A stretch of DNA of 64,000 bases from Paulinella micropora (GCA_019918135.1 WBZZ01000683.1:1-64000), one strand, 5' to 3'. Shown: positions 1 to 11,517, counted from the first letter of the stretch. The notes: generated by a model not told the origin, from the letters alone. Numbers and translations: made by a program.

Positions 1-124
1 CCTCCTCCGGGCGTTTATGCAGCGCCTGGCGAGGTACTCACGCACGATTGATTTGACGTGGCTCTCGAGGTTTTTTGTTCCCTACTGTCGATAGGAGGAG
101 CCTTTTTGTTTAAGTTCATGGGGA

Positions 125-158
125 TGCCATATGGCAACAAAAATTGCCATATGGCAAC
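125..158. repeat. Paired dyad, TTGCC-ATAT-GGCAA
   Basis: Two copies of a palindrome with half-sites TTGCC and GGCAA around a 4-bp centre lie 19 bp apart (125-138 and 144-158). The same dyad with different centres occurs at 1603-1618 and 1790-1805. It resembles an RFX X-box in half-site sequence but has a 4-bp spacer instead of 1 to 3. Function is unknown. Confidence 0.5.
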
Positions 159-481
159 CGCGTTTCAGTAGCCAGTTTTCAAAAAATTCTATCGCTTGAA
201 CCGGAGCTGTTTTTATTGAATAAAGTCAAAAACCTTGAAGCAAAAGTGTACGGGAAGCGAGTGTGAAAATTTCAGGAAAAATCTTTGAGTTGAAGTTATT
301 ATTTTTTTTTTTATAGACGGGTGCCCTCAAACTGCATTTTTTCCACGTGAACGTGCCACAAAATGATTCTTTAGCAGAAACATGGAGGTGGGTGACCCCC
401 TATCCGTGGCTGTAGAGAAAGCTGGGAAAGGCTTGGGCACGACAAAAATTTGGCGATCCTCTCTACAAGGACATTAGTGCT

Positions 482-1589
482 TTGGGTGTTTTGAAGGAAA
501 AAGAAACCAAGCACAAAAAAGCACTTGTTACCCTCCACTTTGACAAGCAGGACTATTTCTTCTTTTCCAAGCTTTTGCGACCCCAGCCCGACCATGCCGG
601 GTCAGACCTGCATTTCGTCAATGCTGCGGGAGAAGAGGTCAAAGGTGAGGTTTCAGATGAGGAGGAGAAGGAACCCCCAAACCCTCAACCCGAAGTGAAA
701 GATGTTGTTCCCCAGGAAGACGAAGACAGTGCTGAGGAAGAGGGAGATGAAAAAGAAAACCTTCCCTCGTACAATCCGTGTCCATATTCACAAGAATAAG
801 TAGATGGGGAGACGGCCAAACTATCGGCTAATGATATGAAGTGGAACGTGGGTCCACATGTGGTGGATTGGGGAGCTGGTCGCCCTGTACATAAGGCCAA
901 GACCACCTTGGCACATGATGCGGGACCCTGCATGTAAGCTCTTTCACCCTTCTCCCCTCTGCGCTCTCACTTCAAAAAAAAAAAAAAAAAAAAAATCCAG
1001 TCAACCTCACATTCACCATGACTTTTTGAATGGTTTTCTTTTTGATCTTTTTTTTTTTTTGAATTTGTTGTCGTTTCAGGGAATTATAGTTACAAAGTCA
1101 CACTTCTTGTCTGCTTTTGCTAACTTGTTTTATCTTTTTCGTATGTCCCATTACAATACAATTTCAGGCTTTTTTTGCACCCCCTGTCAATTTTTTTTCC
1201 TCTTTCGTTCATAGGCACTTTTTTCACTTCTTGCCGCATGAAGCAGTTCATACCATCGTTCGCCTGACTAACGAGGAGCTGGAGAAGGAGCGAGAACCCC
1301 GTCTGCGGCAGGCCCTCACCTTCCAGGAGTTTTTAGTCTTCATTGGGCTCCTTATTAAAATCTCTCTGGCGGACCGACGTCGTAGGCGTGCACAGCCTAG
1401 TCTAACATGCAGGATAGCTTTGCCCCATGCATGCAACTCCTCAAATACCCACAGGTACCCATGGCCGACAAAATGAGAAAGAAAAGGGAGCTAGGGCACA
1501 ATTATAACGAAGGTTTGGAGAGGTCAAAAAGACGTAAATGTGTCGTTTGTCTGCATGCCTTTTCAGAGAAGGTATTCCAAAATGTTTAA
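482..1589 (+). pseudogene. piggyBac-like transposase remnant, spliced or broken
   Basis: Three open segments lie in order and resemble parts of a piggyBac-type (DDE_Tnp_1_7) protein. Segment 482-799 ends in a long acidic stretch, as in the N-termini of such transposases. Segment 1215-1385 follows a strong 3' splice site (a T-rich tract ending CATAG at 1214) and holds IVRLTNEEL and LTFQEFLVFIGLL, the kind of motif that opens the piggyBac catalytic region. Segment 1453-1575 starts after CCCACAG and is basic, ending in the cysteine motif RRKCVVCLHAF, like the C-terminal cysteine-rich domain. The catalytic core with its aspartates is missing, so this is probably an internally deleted or domesticated fragment. 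The family call rests on motif resemblance only. Confidence 0.4.
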
Positions 1590-1602
1590 GTGCATGTGCA
1601 TG

Positions 1603-1618
1603 GTTGCCATGTGGCAAC
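1603..1618. repeat. Dyad GTTGCC-N4-GGCAAC
   Basis: Perfect 6-bp half-sites GTTGCC and GGCAAC around ATGT. This is the third occurrence of the dyad in the first 2 kb and lies just downstream of the piggyBac-like remnant. Confidence 0.5.
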
Positions 1619-1789
1619 CGGATTTTAAATACTTCAGAAGAAGAAAAAAATAACAAAATCATGAAATTTATTAATAATACAGCTATTTCTTTCATTTTCA
1701 AGTATTAAAATAAAATAAAATTTATTACAAAAATTTTTAGTGCCCAACCATTGTCTGCCGCCCCCCTTTTGAAGATGATTTTCAGCTGA

Positions 1790-1805
1790 GTTGCCACCTG
1801 GCAAC
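1790..1805. repeat. Dyad GTTGCC-N4-GGCAAC
   Basis: Same half-sites as at 1603-1618, here around ACCT. The centre differs between copies while both half-sites are kept, which suggests constraint on the half-sites. Confidence 0.5.
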
Positions 1806-2004
1806 CACAAGGTGATTAAGATTCAGATTGATTAATACGACGGCGTTTTACATTTTTTTGAGGGATTCCGTGCTGTTTGTGCCACGAGTGACATGTTCGC
1901 CCGCCCCCCCCCCCCCCCCCCACACACACACAGCGGCACATCTGGCCCACAGGTAGCACAATAAAACATAGTGTAAGCTGGAAGAGCAGGATGAGGAAAG
2001 GGTT

Positions 2005-2268
2005 GTGCTGGATCGTAATTGGGGGAGGAGATACCATCAACCTTCGCTTGACGAACAACTGTCGACGTGGGTGTGTGAAAAATGTGGGTTTGAAAATACG
2101 AACCAGTTCAAAAGCATGTTATGTTTGTGTTGTCGTGACGGGAAGGGCGTATATGGGAGATGTGGACAGCCTACGTGTAGAGAGCAATATTTCTTGCCAC
2201 TAGGTTTCGATGATCGCGATTTCGGGTGCTTGGTTTGTCACAGAGACTTGTTTCCTAGAGCGTATTAG
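2005..2268 (+). CDS. Cys-rich zinc-finger segment, RanBP2-like, no clear start
   Basis: An open segment of 87 codons ends at TAG 2266-2268. It holds WVCEKCGFEN followed nine residues later by CLCC, which matches the spacing of a RanBP2-type zinc ribbon (W-x-C-x2-C ... N ... C-x2-C). Four further cysteines follow in CGQPTC and GCLVC. There is no in-frame ATG at the head of the segment, so it is either a 3' exon or the decayed end of the piggyBac-like gene upstream. Such Cys pairs are also found at piggyBac C-termini, and I cannot separate the two readings. AT-rich palindromic repeats begin directly after the stop. A second segment of similar design lies at 9580-9849 in the same repeat context. 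Confidence 0.4.
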   Translation: MLDRNWGRRYHQPSLDEQLSTWVCEKCGFENTNQFKSMLCLCCRDGKGVYGRCGQPTCREQYFLPLGFDDRDFGCLVCHRDLFPRAY

Positions 2269-2274
2269 TAAAAT

Positions 2275-2680
2275 TTATAATTGATATTTGGCAATATTTA
2301 TTTTGATATTTTGGTAAATTCTATATTGATACTTAGCAATATTTATAATGATATTTGGCAATATTTATATGGGTATTTGGCAGTATTTATGTTACATAAA
2401 TTTCAATATTTATATGGCTTTTTTGCACTATTAATATTGCATCAATTCGAATATTTATATTGGCTTTTTGCAATATTAATATTGCATAAATTCCAATGTT
2501 TATATTGCTTTTTTCGCAATATTAATATTGCATGGATTGCAATATTTATATTGCTTTTTTTGCATTATTAATATTGCATACATTTCAATGTTTATATTGC
2601 TTTTTTGCAATGTTAATATTGCATCGATTTCAATATTTATATTGATTTTGTGCAATATTAAATTATAATGCATATATATT
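2275..2680. repeat. AT-rich palindromic repeat block
   Basis: A degenerate array of short units built from CAATATT, AATATTG and TTTATATTG words, many of which form the dyad CAATATTAATATTG. The same vocabulary returns at 8598-8640, 9095-9358, 10455-10640 and 11518-11755. No coding potential is visible. Confidence 0.7.
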
Positions 2681-2689
2681 TACTACTCC

Positions 2690-2828
2690 TCCCCCCCCCC
2701 CCCCTCTGCCGCTACTAGGACGTTCGACGAGGTAGGGTGCAAATGCTGTTCCCTGCCTTTTCGAACTCCCCCCCCCCCCCCCCCCCCCGGCTAACTACTA
2801 CTTACTACTACTATTACTTACTACCGCT

Positions 2829-2892
<64 letters not shown>
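2690..2892. repeat. Poly(C) runs and (CTA)n microsatellite
   Basis: Two poly(C) runs (about 2691-2704 and 2768-2788) are followed by an impure then pure CTA trinucleotide array to 2892. Confidence 0.9.
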
Positions 2893-2974
2893 GTTCATTG
2901 CTAATTATTTGCACATTCATTGTTTGAAGTAATATGTTTTCATTGTGTGCATATCTCGCCTCAAGAGTACGGAA

Positions 2975-3300
2975 GGCGATGGCGAAGTAGGCGCAGGGGT
3001 ACGCGCGAGCAGGAGCACGAGCAGGAACAGGAATGGAAGCAGAAGCTATAGTAGGCGCAGGAGCAGGAGCAGGAGTGGAATCAGAAGCCATAGTAGGAGC
3101 AGGAGCAGGGAAAGACACAGGATTGGAGACAACAAGAGTGAAAGCAGAAGCTGTAGTAACAGCAGGAGCAGGAAAAAAAGCAGGAGTGGAGGCAGAAGCT
3201 ATTGAAGGAGCAGGAGCAGGCAAAGACGCAGGTGGGCAGGCAGAAGCTTTAGTTTGAGCGGGAGCAGAAGCAGGAGCAGGAGGAGGAGCCAAAGCAGAAA
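2975..3300. repeat. Degenerate GCAGGAGCAGGA minisatellite
   Basis: Imperfect repeats of 6 to 18 bp built on GCAGGA are open in several frames (Ser/Arg-rich forward, Ala/Pro-rich reverse). The composition comes from the repeat and there is no sign of a gene. Confidence 0.75.
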
Positions 3301-3373
3301 AAAAGAAAGAGGAAGAAGACGAAAAAAACATGTGACAGGTGAGAGAGAGATATTTAGTTTGATATTACTATTA

Positions 3374-3482
<109 letters not shown>

Positions 3483-3484
3483 TT

Positions 3485-3750
3485 GGACACCGTGATAGCC
3501 CAGTGGTCAAGTTCTACCATCTGGGCCCTGTCGCCAGTTCGATTCCCGTCGGTGCCACCAGTATTTTCATTGAACATACCGATCCGTCTGGACCAGTATT
3601 TTCATTGAACATACCGGCCCGTCTGGAAGTGTTGGAACTGCCCTTGCGGGGGTGTCATTAGAGCTTATCGTCAATTCTTCGTACTCCCCTCACGGGTGAG
3701 ACGATGGAGGCGCATGTGCAGAAATGCATCAGCCATTGACAGAGAAGCAC
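3485..3750 (+). mobile_element. tRNA-derived SINE, family A, copy 1
   Basis: A full-length 266-bp unit. The head keeps RNA polymerase III box A TAGCCCAGTGG (3496-3506) and box B GTTCGATTCCC 31 bp further on. It is followed by CGGTGCC, A and CCA, that is, the 3' acceptor strand, discriminator and CCA end of a tRNA. The 5' end GG(A)CACCG is complementary to that strand with one bulged A. The body holds a duplicated CCAGTATTTTCATTGAACAT unit, then a 3' module with GATGGAGGCGCATG and CAGCCATTGACAGAGAAGCAC-like ends, then the (ATT)n tail. SINEs are non-coding and depend on a LINE for mobility; none is seen here. Confidence 0.85.
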
Positions 3751-3835
<85 letters not shown>

Positions 3836-3999
3836 GAATAACCTCGGCTTAGTGCAGTCTTGCCCTCAGGAGCTCCATCGGTGGCCCCGATCATCAGGCG
3901 AGAGACTGACACGGGGGGGTGGAGGACCTCGAACAAGGGTATTGGAGGCTTATGTCCGTTGAGGATATGCCATTAGCTGCATCAGTACGCCTCAGATAT

Positions 4000-4001
<2 letters not shown>
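3836..4001 (+). mobile_element. SINE-like unit, family C
   Basis: A 166-bp unit between ATT tracts. The body is unrelated to family A, but its 3' part (GGAGGCTTATGTCCG ... CATTAGCTG) resembles the shared 3' module. No clear pol III boxes. Single copy here. Confidence 0.5.
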
Positions 4002-4060
<59 letters not shown>

Positions 4061-4326
4061 GGACACCGTGATAGCCCAGTGGTCAAGTTCTACCATCTGG
4101 GCCCTGTCGCCAGTTCGATTCCCGTCGGTGCCACCAGTATTTTCATTGAACATACCGATCCGTCTGGACCAGTATTTTCATTGAACATACCGGCCCGTCT
4201 GGAAGTGTTGGAACTGCCCTTGCGGGGGTGTCATTAGAGCTTATCGTCAATTCTTCGTACTCCCCTCACGGGTGAGACGATGGAGGCGCATGTGCAGAAA
4301 TGCATCAGCCATTGACAGAGAAGCAC
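4061..4326 (+). mobile_element. SINE family A, copy 2
   Basis: Full-length 266-bp unit, near-identical to copy 1 including both CCAGTATTTTC repeats, followed by about 120 bp of (ATT)n with one ATC interruption near its start. Confidence 0.85.
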
Positions 4327-4334
4327 TATTATTA

Positions 4335-4690
<356 letters not shown>

Positions 4691-4844
4691 GGTCCTTTCC
4701 ATGGGCTGATTGGTATAAAGCTCCTAGAGTAATGTTCTATGCCGTCACTTCCTTTATTCCACCGATTGGTGTGGAGACTTTCCTTATGGAATGGAGGACT
4801 GGATGCACATGGCCTTTTGGCTCAGCAATTGGCAGGAGATACAC
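4691..4844 (+). mobile_element. SINE-like unit, family B, copy 1
   Basis: A 154-bp unit that starts at GGTCCTTTCC, later than copies at 5986 and 7667, so it is 5'-truncated. It ends GGAGGACTGGATGCACATG ... CAGCAATTGGCAG and then (ATT)n. Confidence 0.7.
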
Positions 4845-4908
<64 letters not shown>

Positions 4909-5175
4909 GACACCGTGATAGCCCAGTGGTCAAGTTCTACCATCTGGGCCCTGTCGCCAGTTCGATTCCCGTCGGTGCCACCAGTATTTTCATTGAACAT
5001 ACCGGTCTATTTCTGGACCAGTATTTTCATTGAACATACCGGTCCGTCTGGAAGTGTTGGAACTGCCCTTGCGGGGGTGTCATTAGAGCTTATCGTAAAT
5101 TCTTCGAACTCCCCTCACGGGCGAGACGATGGAGGCGCATGTGCAGAAATGCATCAGCCATTGACAGAGAAGCAC
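4909..5175 (+). mobile_element. SINE family A, copy 3
   Basis: Full-length unit lacking only the first G. The two internal CCAGTATTTTC repeats are separated by TCTATTTCTGG, a sub-variant shared with copies at 5532, 6973 and 7979. Confidence 0.85.
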
Positions 5176-5247
<72 letters not shown>

Positions 5248-5479
5248 GGACACCGTGATAGCCCAGTGGTCAAGTTCTACCATCTGGGCCCTGTCGCCAG
5301 TTCGATTCCCGTCGGTGCCACCAGTATTTTCATTGAACATACCGGTCCGTCTGGAAGTGTTGGAACTGCCCTTGCGGGGGTGTCATTACAGCCTATCGTC
5401 AATTCTTCGTACTCCCCTCACGGGAATAGACGATGGAGGCGCATGTGCAGATTTGCATCAGCCATTGACAGAGAAGCAC
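5248..5479 (+). mobile_element. SINE family A, copy 4, one-repeat form
   Basis: A 232-bp unit with a single CCAGTATTTTC repeat; the same short form recurs at 7361-7589. Pol III boxes are intact. Confidence 0.85.
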
Positions 5480-5531
<52 letters not shown>

Positions 5532-5786
5532 GCCCAGTGGTCAAGTTCTACCATCTGGGCCCTGTCGCCAGTTCGATTCCCGTCGGTGCCACCAGTATTT
5601 TCATTGAACATACCGGTCTATTTCTGGACCAGTATTTTCATTGAACATACCGGCCCGTCTGGAAGTGTTGGAACTGCCCTTGCGGGGGTGTCATTAGAGC
5701 TTATCGTCAATTCTTCGTACTCCCCTCACGGGTGAGACGATGGAGGCGCATGTGCAGAAATGCATCAGCCATTGACAGAGAAGCAC
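5532..5786 (+). mobile_element. SINE family A, copy 5, truncated at box A
   Basis: Begins abruptly at GCCCAGTGG inside box A, directly after an ATT tract, and is otherwise complete. The inverted copy at 8735-8986 is cut at exactly the same base. Confidence 0.85.
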
Positions 5787-5985
<199 letters not shown>

Positions 5986-6162
5986 TCGGGAGTACATAGG
6001 CCATTGGTCCTTTTCAATGGGCTGATTGGTATAAAGCTCCTAGAGTAATGTTCTATGCCGTCACTTCCTTTATTCCACCGATTGGTGTGGAGACTTTCCT
6101 TATGGAATGGAGGACTGGATGCACATGGCCTTTTGGCTCAGCAATTGGCAGAGATACATTCA

Positions 6163-6164
<2 letters not shown>
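5986..6164 (+). mobile_element. SINE-like unit, family B, copy 2
   Basis: A longer copy of family B beginning CGGGAGTACATAGG, preceded by about 200 bp of pure (ATT)n, the longest such tract in the window. Confidence 0.7.
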
Positions 6165-6241
<77 letters not shown>

Positions 6242-6486
6242 TACCCCTGTGAGTACCTCCATGCGGGACCTACCCAGTCTCATGGAGCTCTCACGCGGGG
6301 AAGATCAATCATTTGTAGTTGATTTCCTGCAAGGTACCCGACACTGTGCGGGTAGTAGGGACTTCCTTTTGGGGCCTTCTATGCAGGATGGTTAGAGTCT
6401 CTTCCCTCCCCAACATACTCACTGTAGTCCCTGTTGGGTCGAGGGATGGAGGCGCATGGCCCTCGGGCTCAGCCATGACAGATCAT
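6242..6486 (+). mobile_element. SINE-like unit, family E
   Basis: A 245-bp unit with a distinct body. Its 3' end (GGATGGAGGCGCATGGCC ... CTCAGCCATGACAG) matches the 3' modules of families A and B closely, then (ATT)n for about 165 bp. Confidence 0.6.
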
Positions 6487-6487
6487 A

Positions 6488-6653
<166 letters not shown>

Positions 6654-6918
6654 GACACCGTGATAGCTCAGTGGTCAAGTTCTACCATCTGGGCCCTGTC
6701 GCCAGTTCGATTCCCGTCGGTGCCACCAGTATTTTCATTGAACATACCGGTTCGTCTGGACCAGTATTTTCATTGAACATACCGGTCCTTCTGGAAGTGT
6801 TGGAACTGCCCTTGCGGGGGTGTCATTAGAGCCTATCGTCAATTCTTCGTACTCCCCTCACGGGTGAGACGATGGAGGCGCATGTGCAGAAATGCATTAG
6901 CCATTGACAGAGAAGCAC
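6654..6918 (+). mobile_element. SINE family A, copy 6
   Basis: Two-repeat form with box A changed to TAGCTCAGTGG, which still fits the box A consensus. Its ATT tail is short and impure. Confidence 0.85.
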
Positions 6919-6972
6919 TATTATTATTATTAGTATTATTATTATTGTTATTATTATTATTATTATTATTTT

Positions 6973-7240
6973 GGACACCGTGATAGCCCAGTGGTCAAGT
7001 TCTACCATCTGGGCCCTGTCGCCAGTTCGATTCCCGTCGGTGCCACCAGTATTTTCATTGAACATACCGGTCTATTTCTGGACCAGTATTTTCATTGAAC
7101 ATACCGGCCCGTCTGGAAGTGTTGGAACTGCCCTTGCGGGGGTGTCATTAGAGCTTATCGTCAATTCTTCGTACTCCCCTCACGGGTGAGACGATGGAGG
7201 CGCATGTGCAGAAATGCATCAGCCATTGACAGAGAGGCAC
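6973..7240 (+). mobile_element. SINE family A, copy 7
   Basis: Full-length two-repeat form with the 3' end AGAGAGGCAC, a variant shared with the copy at 7979-8246. Confidence 0.85.
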
Positions 7241-7360
<120 letters not shown>

Positions 7361-7589
7361 GGACACCGTGATAGCCCAGTGGTCAAGTTCTACCATCTGG
7401 GCCCTGTCGCCAGTTCGATTCCCGTCGGTGCCACCAGTATTTTCATTGAACATACCGGTCCGTCTGGAAGTGTTGGAACTGCCCTTGCGGGGGTGTCATT
7501 AGAGCCTATCGTCAATTCTTCGTACTCCTCACGGGTGAGACGATGGAGGCGCATGTGCAGAAATGCATCAGCCATTGACAGAGAAGCAC
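7361..7589 (+). mobile_element. SINE family A, copy 8, one-repeat form
   Basis: A 229-bp unit with one CCAGTATTTTC repeat and intact pol III boxes. Confidence 0.85.
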
Positions 7590-7666
<77 letters not shown>

Positions 7667-7838
7667 GGGAGTTCATAGGCCATCGGTCCTTTCCATGGGC
7701 TGATTGGTATAAAGCTCCTAGAGTAATGTTCTATGCCGTCACTTCCTTTATTCCACCGATTGGTTTGGAGACTTTCCTTATGGAATGGAGGACTGGATGC
7801 ACATGGCCTTTTGGCTCAGCAATTGGCAGGAGATACAC
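7667..7838 (+). mobile_element. SINE-like unit, family B, copy 3
   Basis: Begins GGGAGTTCATAGGCC and otherwise matches copies 1 and 2. It is followed by about 135 bp of (ATT)n. Confidence 0.7.
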
Positions 7839-7975
<137 letters not shown>

Positions 7976-7978
7976 TAT

Positions 7979-8246
7979 GGACACCGTGATAGCCCAGTGG
8001 TCAAGTTCTACCATCTGGGCCCTGTCGCCAGTTCGATTCCCGTCGGTGCCACCAGTATTTTCATTGAACATACCGGTCTATTTCTGGACCAGTATTTTCA
8101 TTGAACATACCGGCCCGTCTGGAAGTGTTGGAACTGCCCTTGCGGGGGTGTCATTAGAGCTTATCGTCAATTCTTCGTACTCCCCTCACGGGTGAGACGA
8201 TGGAGGCGCATGTGCAGAAATGCATCAGCCATTGACAGAGAGGCAC
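7979..8246 (+). mobile_element. SINE family A, copy 9
   Basis: Full-length two-repeat form, near-identical to copy 7, which suggests the two descend from one block duplication or from the same source. Confidence 0.85.
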
Positions 8247-8319
<73 letters not shown>

Positions 8320-8321
8320 GT

Positions 8322-8587
8322 GGACACCGTGATAGCCCAGTGGTCAAGTTCTACCATCTGGGCCCTGTCGCCAGTTCGATTCCCGTCGGTGCCACCAGTA
8401 TTTTCATTGAACATACCGATCCGTCTGGACCAGTATTTTCATTGAACATACCGGCCCGTCTGGAAGTGTTGGAACTGCCCTTGCGGGGGTGTCATTAGAG
8501 CTTATCGTCAATTCTTCGTACTCCCCTCACGGGTGAGACGATGGAGGCGAATGTGCAGAAATGCATCAGCCATTGACAGAGAAGCAC
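8322..8587 (+). mobile_element. SINE family A, copy 10
   Basis: Full-length unit and the last forward copy. Its ATT tail is only about 13 bp and runs into the AT-rich palindromic repeat. Confidence 0.85.
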
Positions 8588-8734
8588 TATTATTATTATA
8601 TTACTAATCAGATTTAGCGATATTTATATTGGTATTTGTTATGAAAACATGTATTTGCATATGCCATATGCTACTAAATACTGTTAACTGTGGCGCCCGG
8701 CACGAGTTGAATAATAATAATAATAATAATAATA

Positions 8735-8986
8735 GTGCTTCTCTGTCAATGGCTGATGCATTTCTGCACATGCGCCTCCATCGTCTCACCCGTGAGGGGA
8801 GTACGAAGAATTGACGATAAGCTCTAATGACACCCCCGCAAGGGCAGTTCCAACACTTCCAGACGGGCCGGTATGTTCAATGAAAATACTGGTCCAGATG
8901 GATCGGTATGTTCAATGAAATACTGGTGGCACCGACGGGAATCGAACTGGCGACAGGGCCCAGATGGTAGAACTTGACCACTGGGC
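8735..8986 (-). mobile_element. SINE family A, copy 11, inverted and truncated at box A
   Basis: The only reverse-oriented copy. Its tail reads (ATT)n on the minus strand (AAT repeats at 8711-8733). Its 5' end stops at GCCCAGTGG, the same base at which copy 5 is cut, and abuts another AAT tract from 8987 on. Confidence 0.85.
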
Positions 8987-9044
<58 letters not shown>

Positions 9045-9360
9045 TAAAAATAATAACAATAATAATAATAATAATAGTAATAATAATAATAATAACAATA
9101 ACTTATACATCAATATAAATTTTGCCAAATATCAATATAAATATTGCCAAATATCAATATAAATATTGCTAAATGTGATAATATAAATATTGCCAAATAT
9201 CAATATATATATTGGTATATTTGAATATATACATCGCCAAATATCAATATAAATATTGCCAAATCTGAATAATAACAATGTTAAATATCAATATCAATAT
9301 TGCCAAATATCAATATAAATATTGCCAGTTATCAATATAAATATTGCCAAATCAGAAATA
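8987..9360. repeat. (AAT)n tract and AT-rich palindromic repeats
   Basis: An AAT tract to about 9100 is followed by units of about 24 bp based on ATATTGCCAAATATCAATAT. No coding potential is seen. Confidence 0.75.
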
Positions 9361-9365
9361 GACGT

Positions 9366-9408
9366 TTGTTGTTTTTGTTGTTTTGTTGTTGTTGTTGTTG
9401 TTGTTGTT

Positions 9409-9475
<67 letters not shown>

Positions 9476-9476
9476 A
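9366..9476. repeat. (TTG)n microsatellite
   Basis: About 110 bp of TTG trinucleotides with a few TTTT interruptions. Confidence 0.95.
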
Positions 9477-9579
9477 TCGGTTTGCGTAATATTTGTATAA
9501 ATCTAAGTGATATTTTCTCTTGTGCGCATGTCTCGACCACCACAAGACGTCTGGTGTCGGTGTCGAAGTGGATGCCTGG

Positions 9580-9849
9580 ATGCCTATGTGGGTTTGCAAC
9601 TCCTGTTGGACAGCCAACCTGTTCTCGCGGAAGATATGTGCTTCTCCGGGCTGCAATGCATCTAACCATATGTTGAAAGCACCTGCCTGGCAGGTGCGAT
9701 TGTTACGGCAATGCAGAGGACCTTTGTCTCAGAATGACCTAGGAGTGTGCGGAGACGGGATCGGAGGGACGCTGACCCCTCAGTCAGACTCTCTAGCCAC
9801 CTGTTTGGAGCAATTCCTGCTCGAGAGAAAAAGGAAACCTATTTTATAG
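9580..9849 (+). CDS. Small Cys-rich protein, RanBP2-like motif
   Basis: From the first in-frame ATG (9580) the frame gives about 89 residues. It opens with MPMWVCNSCWTANLF and then CASPGC, a W-x-C-x2-C ... N ... C-x3-C arrangement like the segment at 2005-2268. The rest is unremarkable and ends in a basic tail. The frame is open for 20 codons upstream of the ATG, so an upstream exon is possible. It lies between a (TTG)n array and further AT-rich repeats. Function unknown; the resemblance of the two Cys segments and of their surroundings suggests a shared, possibly mobile, origin. Confidence 0.4.
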   Translation: MPMWVCNSCWTANLFSRKICASPGCNASNHMLKAPAWQVRLLRQCRGPLSQNDLGVCGDGIGGTLTPQSDSLATCLEQFLLERKRKPIL

Positions 9850-10454
9850 ATGTAGGTTGTGGAGGAGGAGATGTATGTGCGTCGGCTTTGTGCGATGTTT
9901 GGAAAGGGGTCTGGAATTGAGTGCAGAAACCTGAGTGACGCGTGGAGCTTAAAGTTTAGCAAGTACCTTGATGTGTGTGAAGCCCATGCAGGCACGAGTT
10001 TTGTGGCAGAAAGAAATGCTTTTGTGGCTGGCAAAAGATTTTCCCCTATCCACTTTTTTCCCCTCCTGGACGACCCCTTACATGGATATACAGTGGATAA
10101 CCAAAGCACATGCTGAATACACAAACTTCTTTGTTCATATCCCATGTACAGAGCGATTGCGAACACGCAATCCCAACTTGAAGATCTCTGTAGCCATGTT
10201 TCTGTTTTGGAAGGGATGGAATCCCTTCCATAACCAGCAGATACTTTGAAATCCTTGGTGAATTTAGAGACAAGTATCTGATGGTTGTCGACTCATGTAG
10301 ATTTCACTCGGGATCTTTTGATCACCGAGACACTCTAAGCATTGTAAGTTCGAACTTCAGATTGGCAAAGTACAGATGTCCAGTCCGTGTCGTAGGAAGT
10401 GGGGAAACTTATGCATTCTTGCTGTTGGAAAGAATTTTTTCCTCGTAATCCTGT

Positions 10455-10640
10455 CAATCCAATATAAATATTGCAACTGGGAGATTGCCAGGCCGCTTAT
10501 AGCGAAATATTACACCTTGGCAATATACATATTGATTTTTGGCAATATATATATTTCAACTTTTCAATGTAGATATTGTAACTTGGCAATATAGATATTG
10601 TAACTTGAAATATTTGTAATTTGTAATATATATATATGTA
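10455..10640. repeat. AT-rich palindromic repeats
   Basis: Units such as CAATATAGATATTG and GCAATATACATATTG, the same class as at 2275-2680. Between 9850 and 10455 I see no convincing gene. Confidence 0.6.
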
Positions 10641-10694
10641 TATAATAAAAAATAGTCCACGACAATAATTTTACTACAATCTGAAATTTTTTTA

Positions 10695-11183
10695 GTGTGC
10701 TTGTTTATTTTTGTGCTAGTTCAGTTTTATAACGTCCCTGCTGTCAAAGACGTGCACCCAAATCTGCAAATCCATGCTGTGCAATGCGGCAGCTCTGAGT
10801 CAAATCGCCTCTTTCTGAGGTTAGCGGAACATGAATATCTGCTCGACGACGAGGTCTTGATTATCATAGGGGTTCATGGGGCATGGCCCAAGAAGAAAAC
10901 TAAACAAGGATTCCAGGGTCGCCCACCTAAGACAGAGGAAGCAAAAAAGCTTGGGATTGTCGACCGCATTTGCTATAGTGAGTGCTCTAATAACCAAGAG
11001 TACATGTCAATTGCAGACAAAAATTACTTGCAGGAATTGATACTGCTCGAGCAAAAGAAAACTAGACCTAGCAGAGGGAACGGTCAAAAGCAGTCGAAGA
11101 AAAAACCCTCGGGCAAAAGCAAGCTTAGTAAAGAGAAAGCTAAGGCCAAGAAAAAGGCACAAGACAAAAAAAAAGGATTTTAA
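10695..11183 (+). CDS. Unrecognised protein segment with lysine-rich tail
   Basis: An open segment of 162 codons with no initiating ATG; it follows a T-rich tract ending in TTTTTTTAG (10694), so it is probably a 3' exon. The middle is of ordinary globular composition (for example LRLAEHEYLLDDEVLIIIG). The last 50 residues are almost all Lys, Ser, Gly and Ala, typical of a nuclear or nucleolar tail. It sits between two blocks of AT-rich palindromic repeats. I recognise no family. It could be part of the same element as the neighbouring Cys-rich segment. Confidence 0.4.
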   Translation: MCLFIFVLVQFYNVPAVKDVHPNLQIHAVQCGSSESNRLFLRLAEHEYLLDDEVLIIIGVHGAWPKKKTKQGFQGRPPKTEEAKKLGIVDRICYSECSNNQEYMSIADKNYLQELILLEQKKTRPSRGNGQKQSKKKPSGKSKLSKEKAKAKKKAQDKKKGF

Positions 11184-11517
11184 GCCATCCTATGTAGTTC
11201 AAGAAATTAATCCACAAGAAGATAGTAAAGAATAAACGAGGAACAAGGTTGACAGGAGTAATATCATTGACCAGAAGTAAGCGCAACAGAGTTACGTCGC
11301 ACAAAATGCTTCAGTCATGAAACACAGGAATTTAATATTAATTAAATGTAGACACAGCAAATTTATTGTCTTTCAGTGGTCGTTGGTAAGTGGTGAGGAG
11401 AACAAACGCCTGCTGTACCTGTTTTTCGGCAAAACACATAACATAAGTGGTGAAGGGTATTTTGCAGAGGAACTCCCTCTGCATCGACGACCCAATTTAT
11501 TGTACGTATGTATCTAT

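Noticed and set aside
2888..3331. Ala/Pro-rich protein on the minus strand, Ser/Arg-rich on the plus strand
   Set aside because: Both are translations of a GCAGGA minisatellite; no start context or flanking exon.
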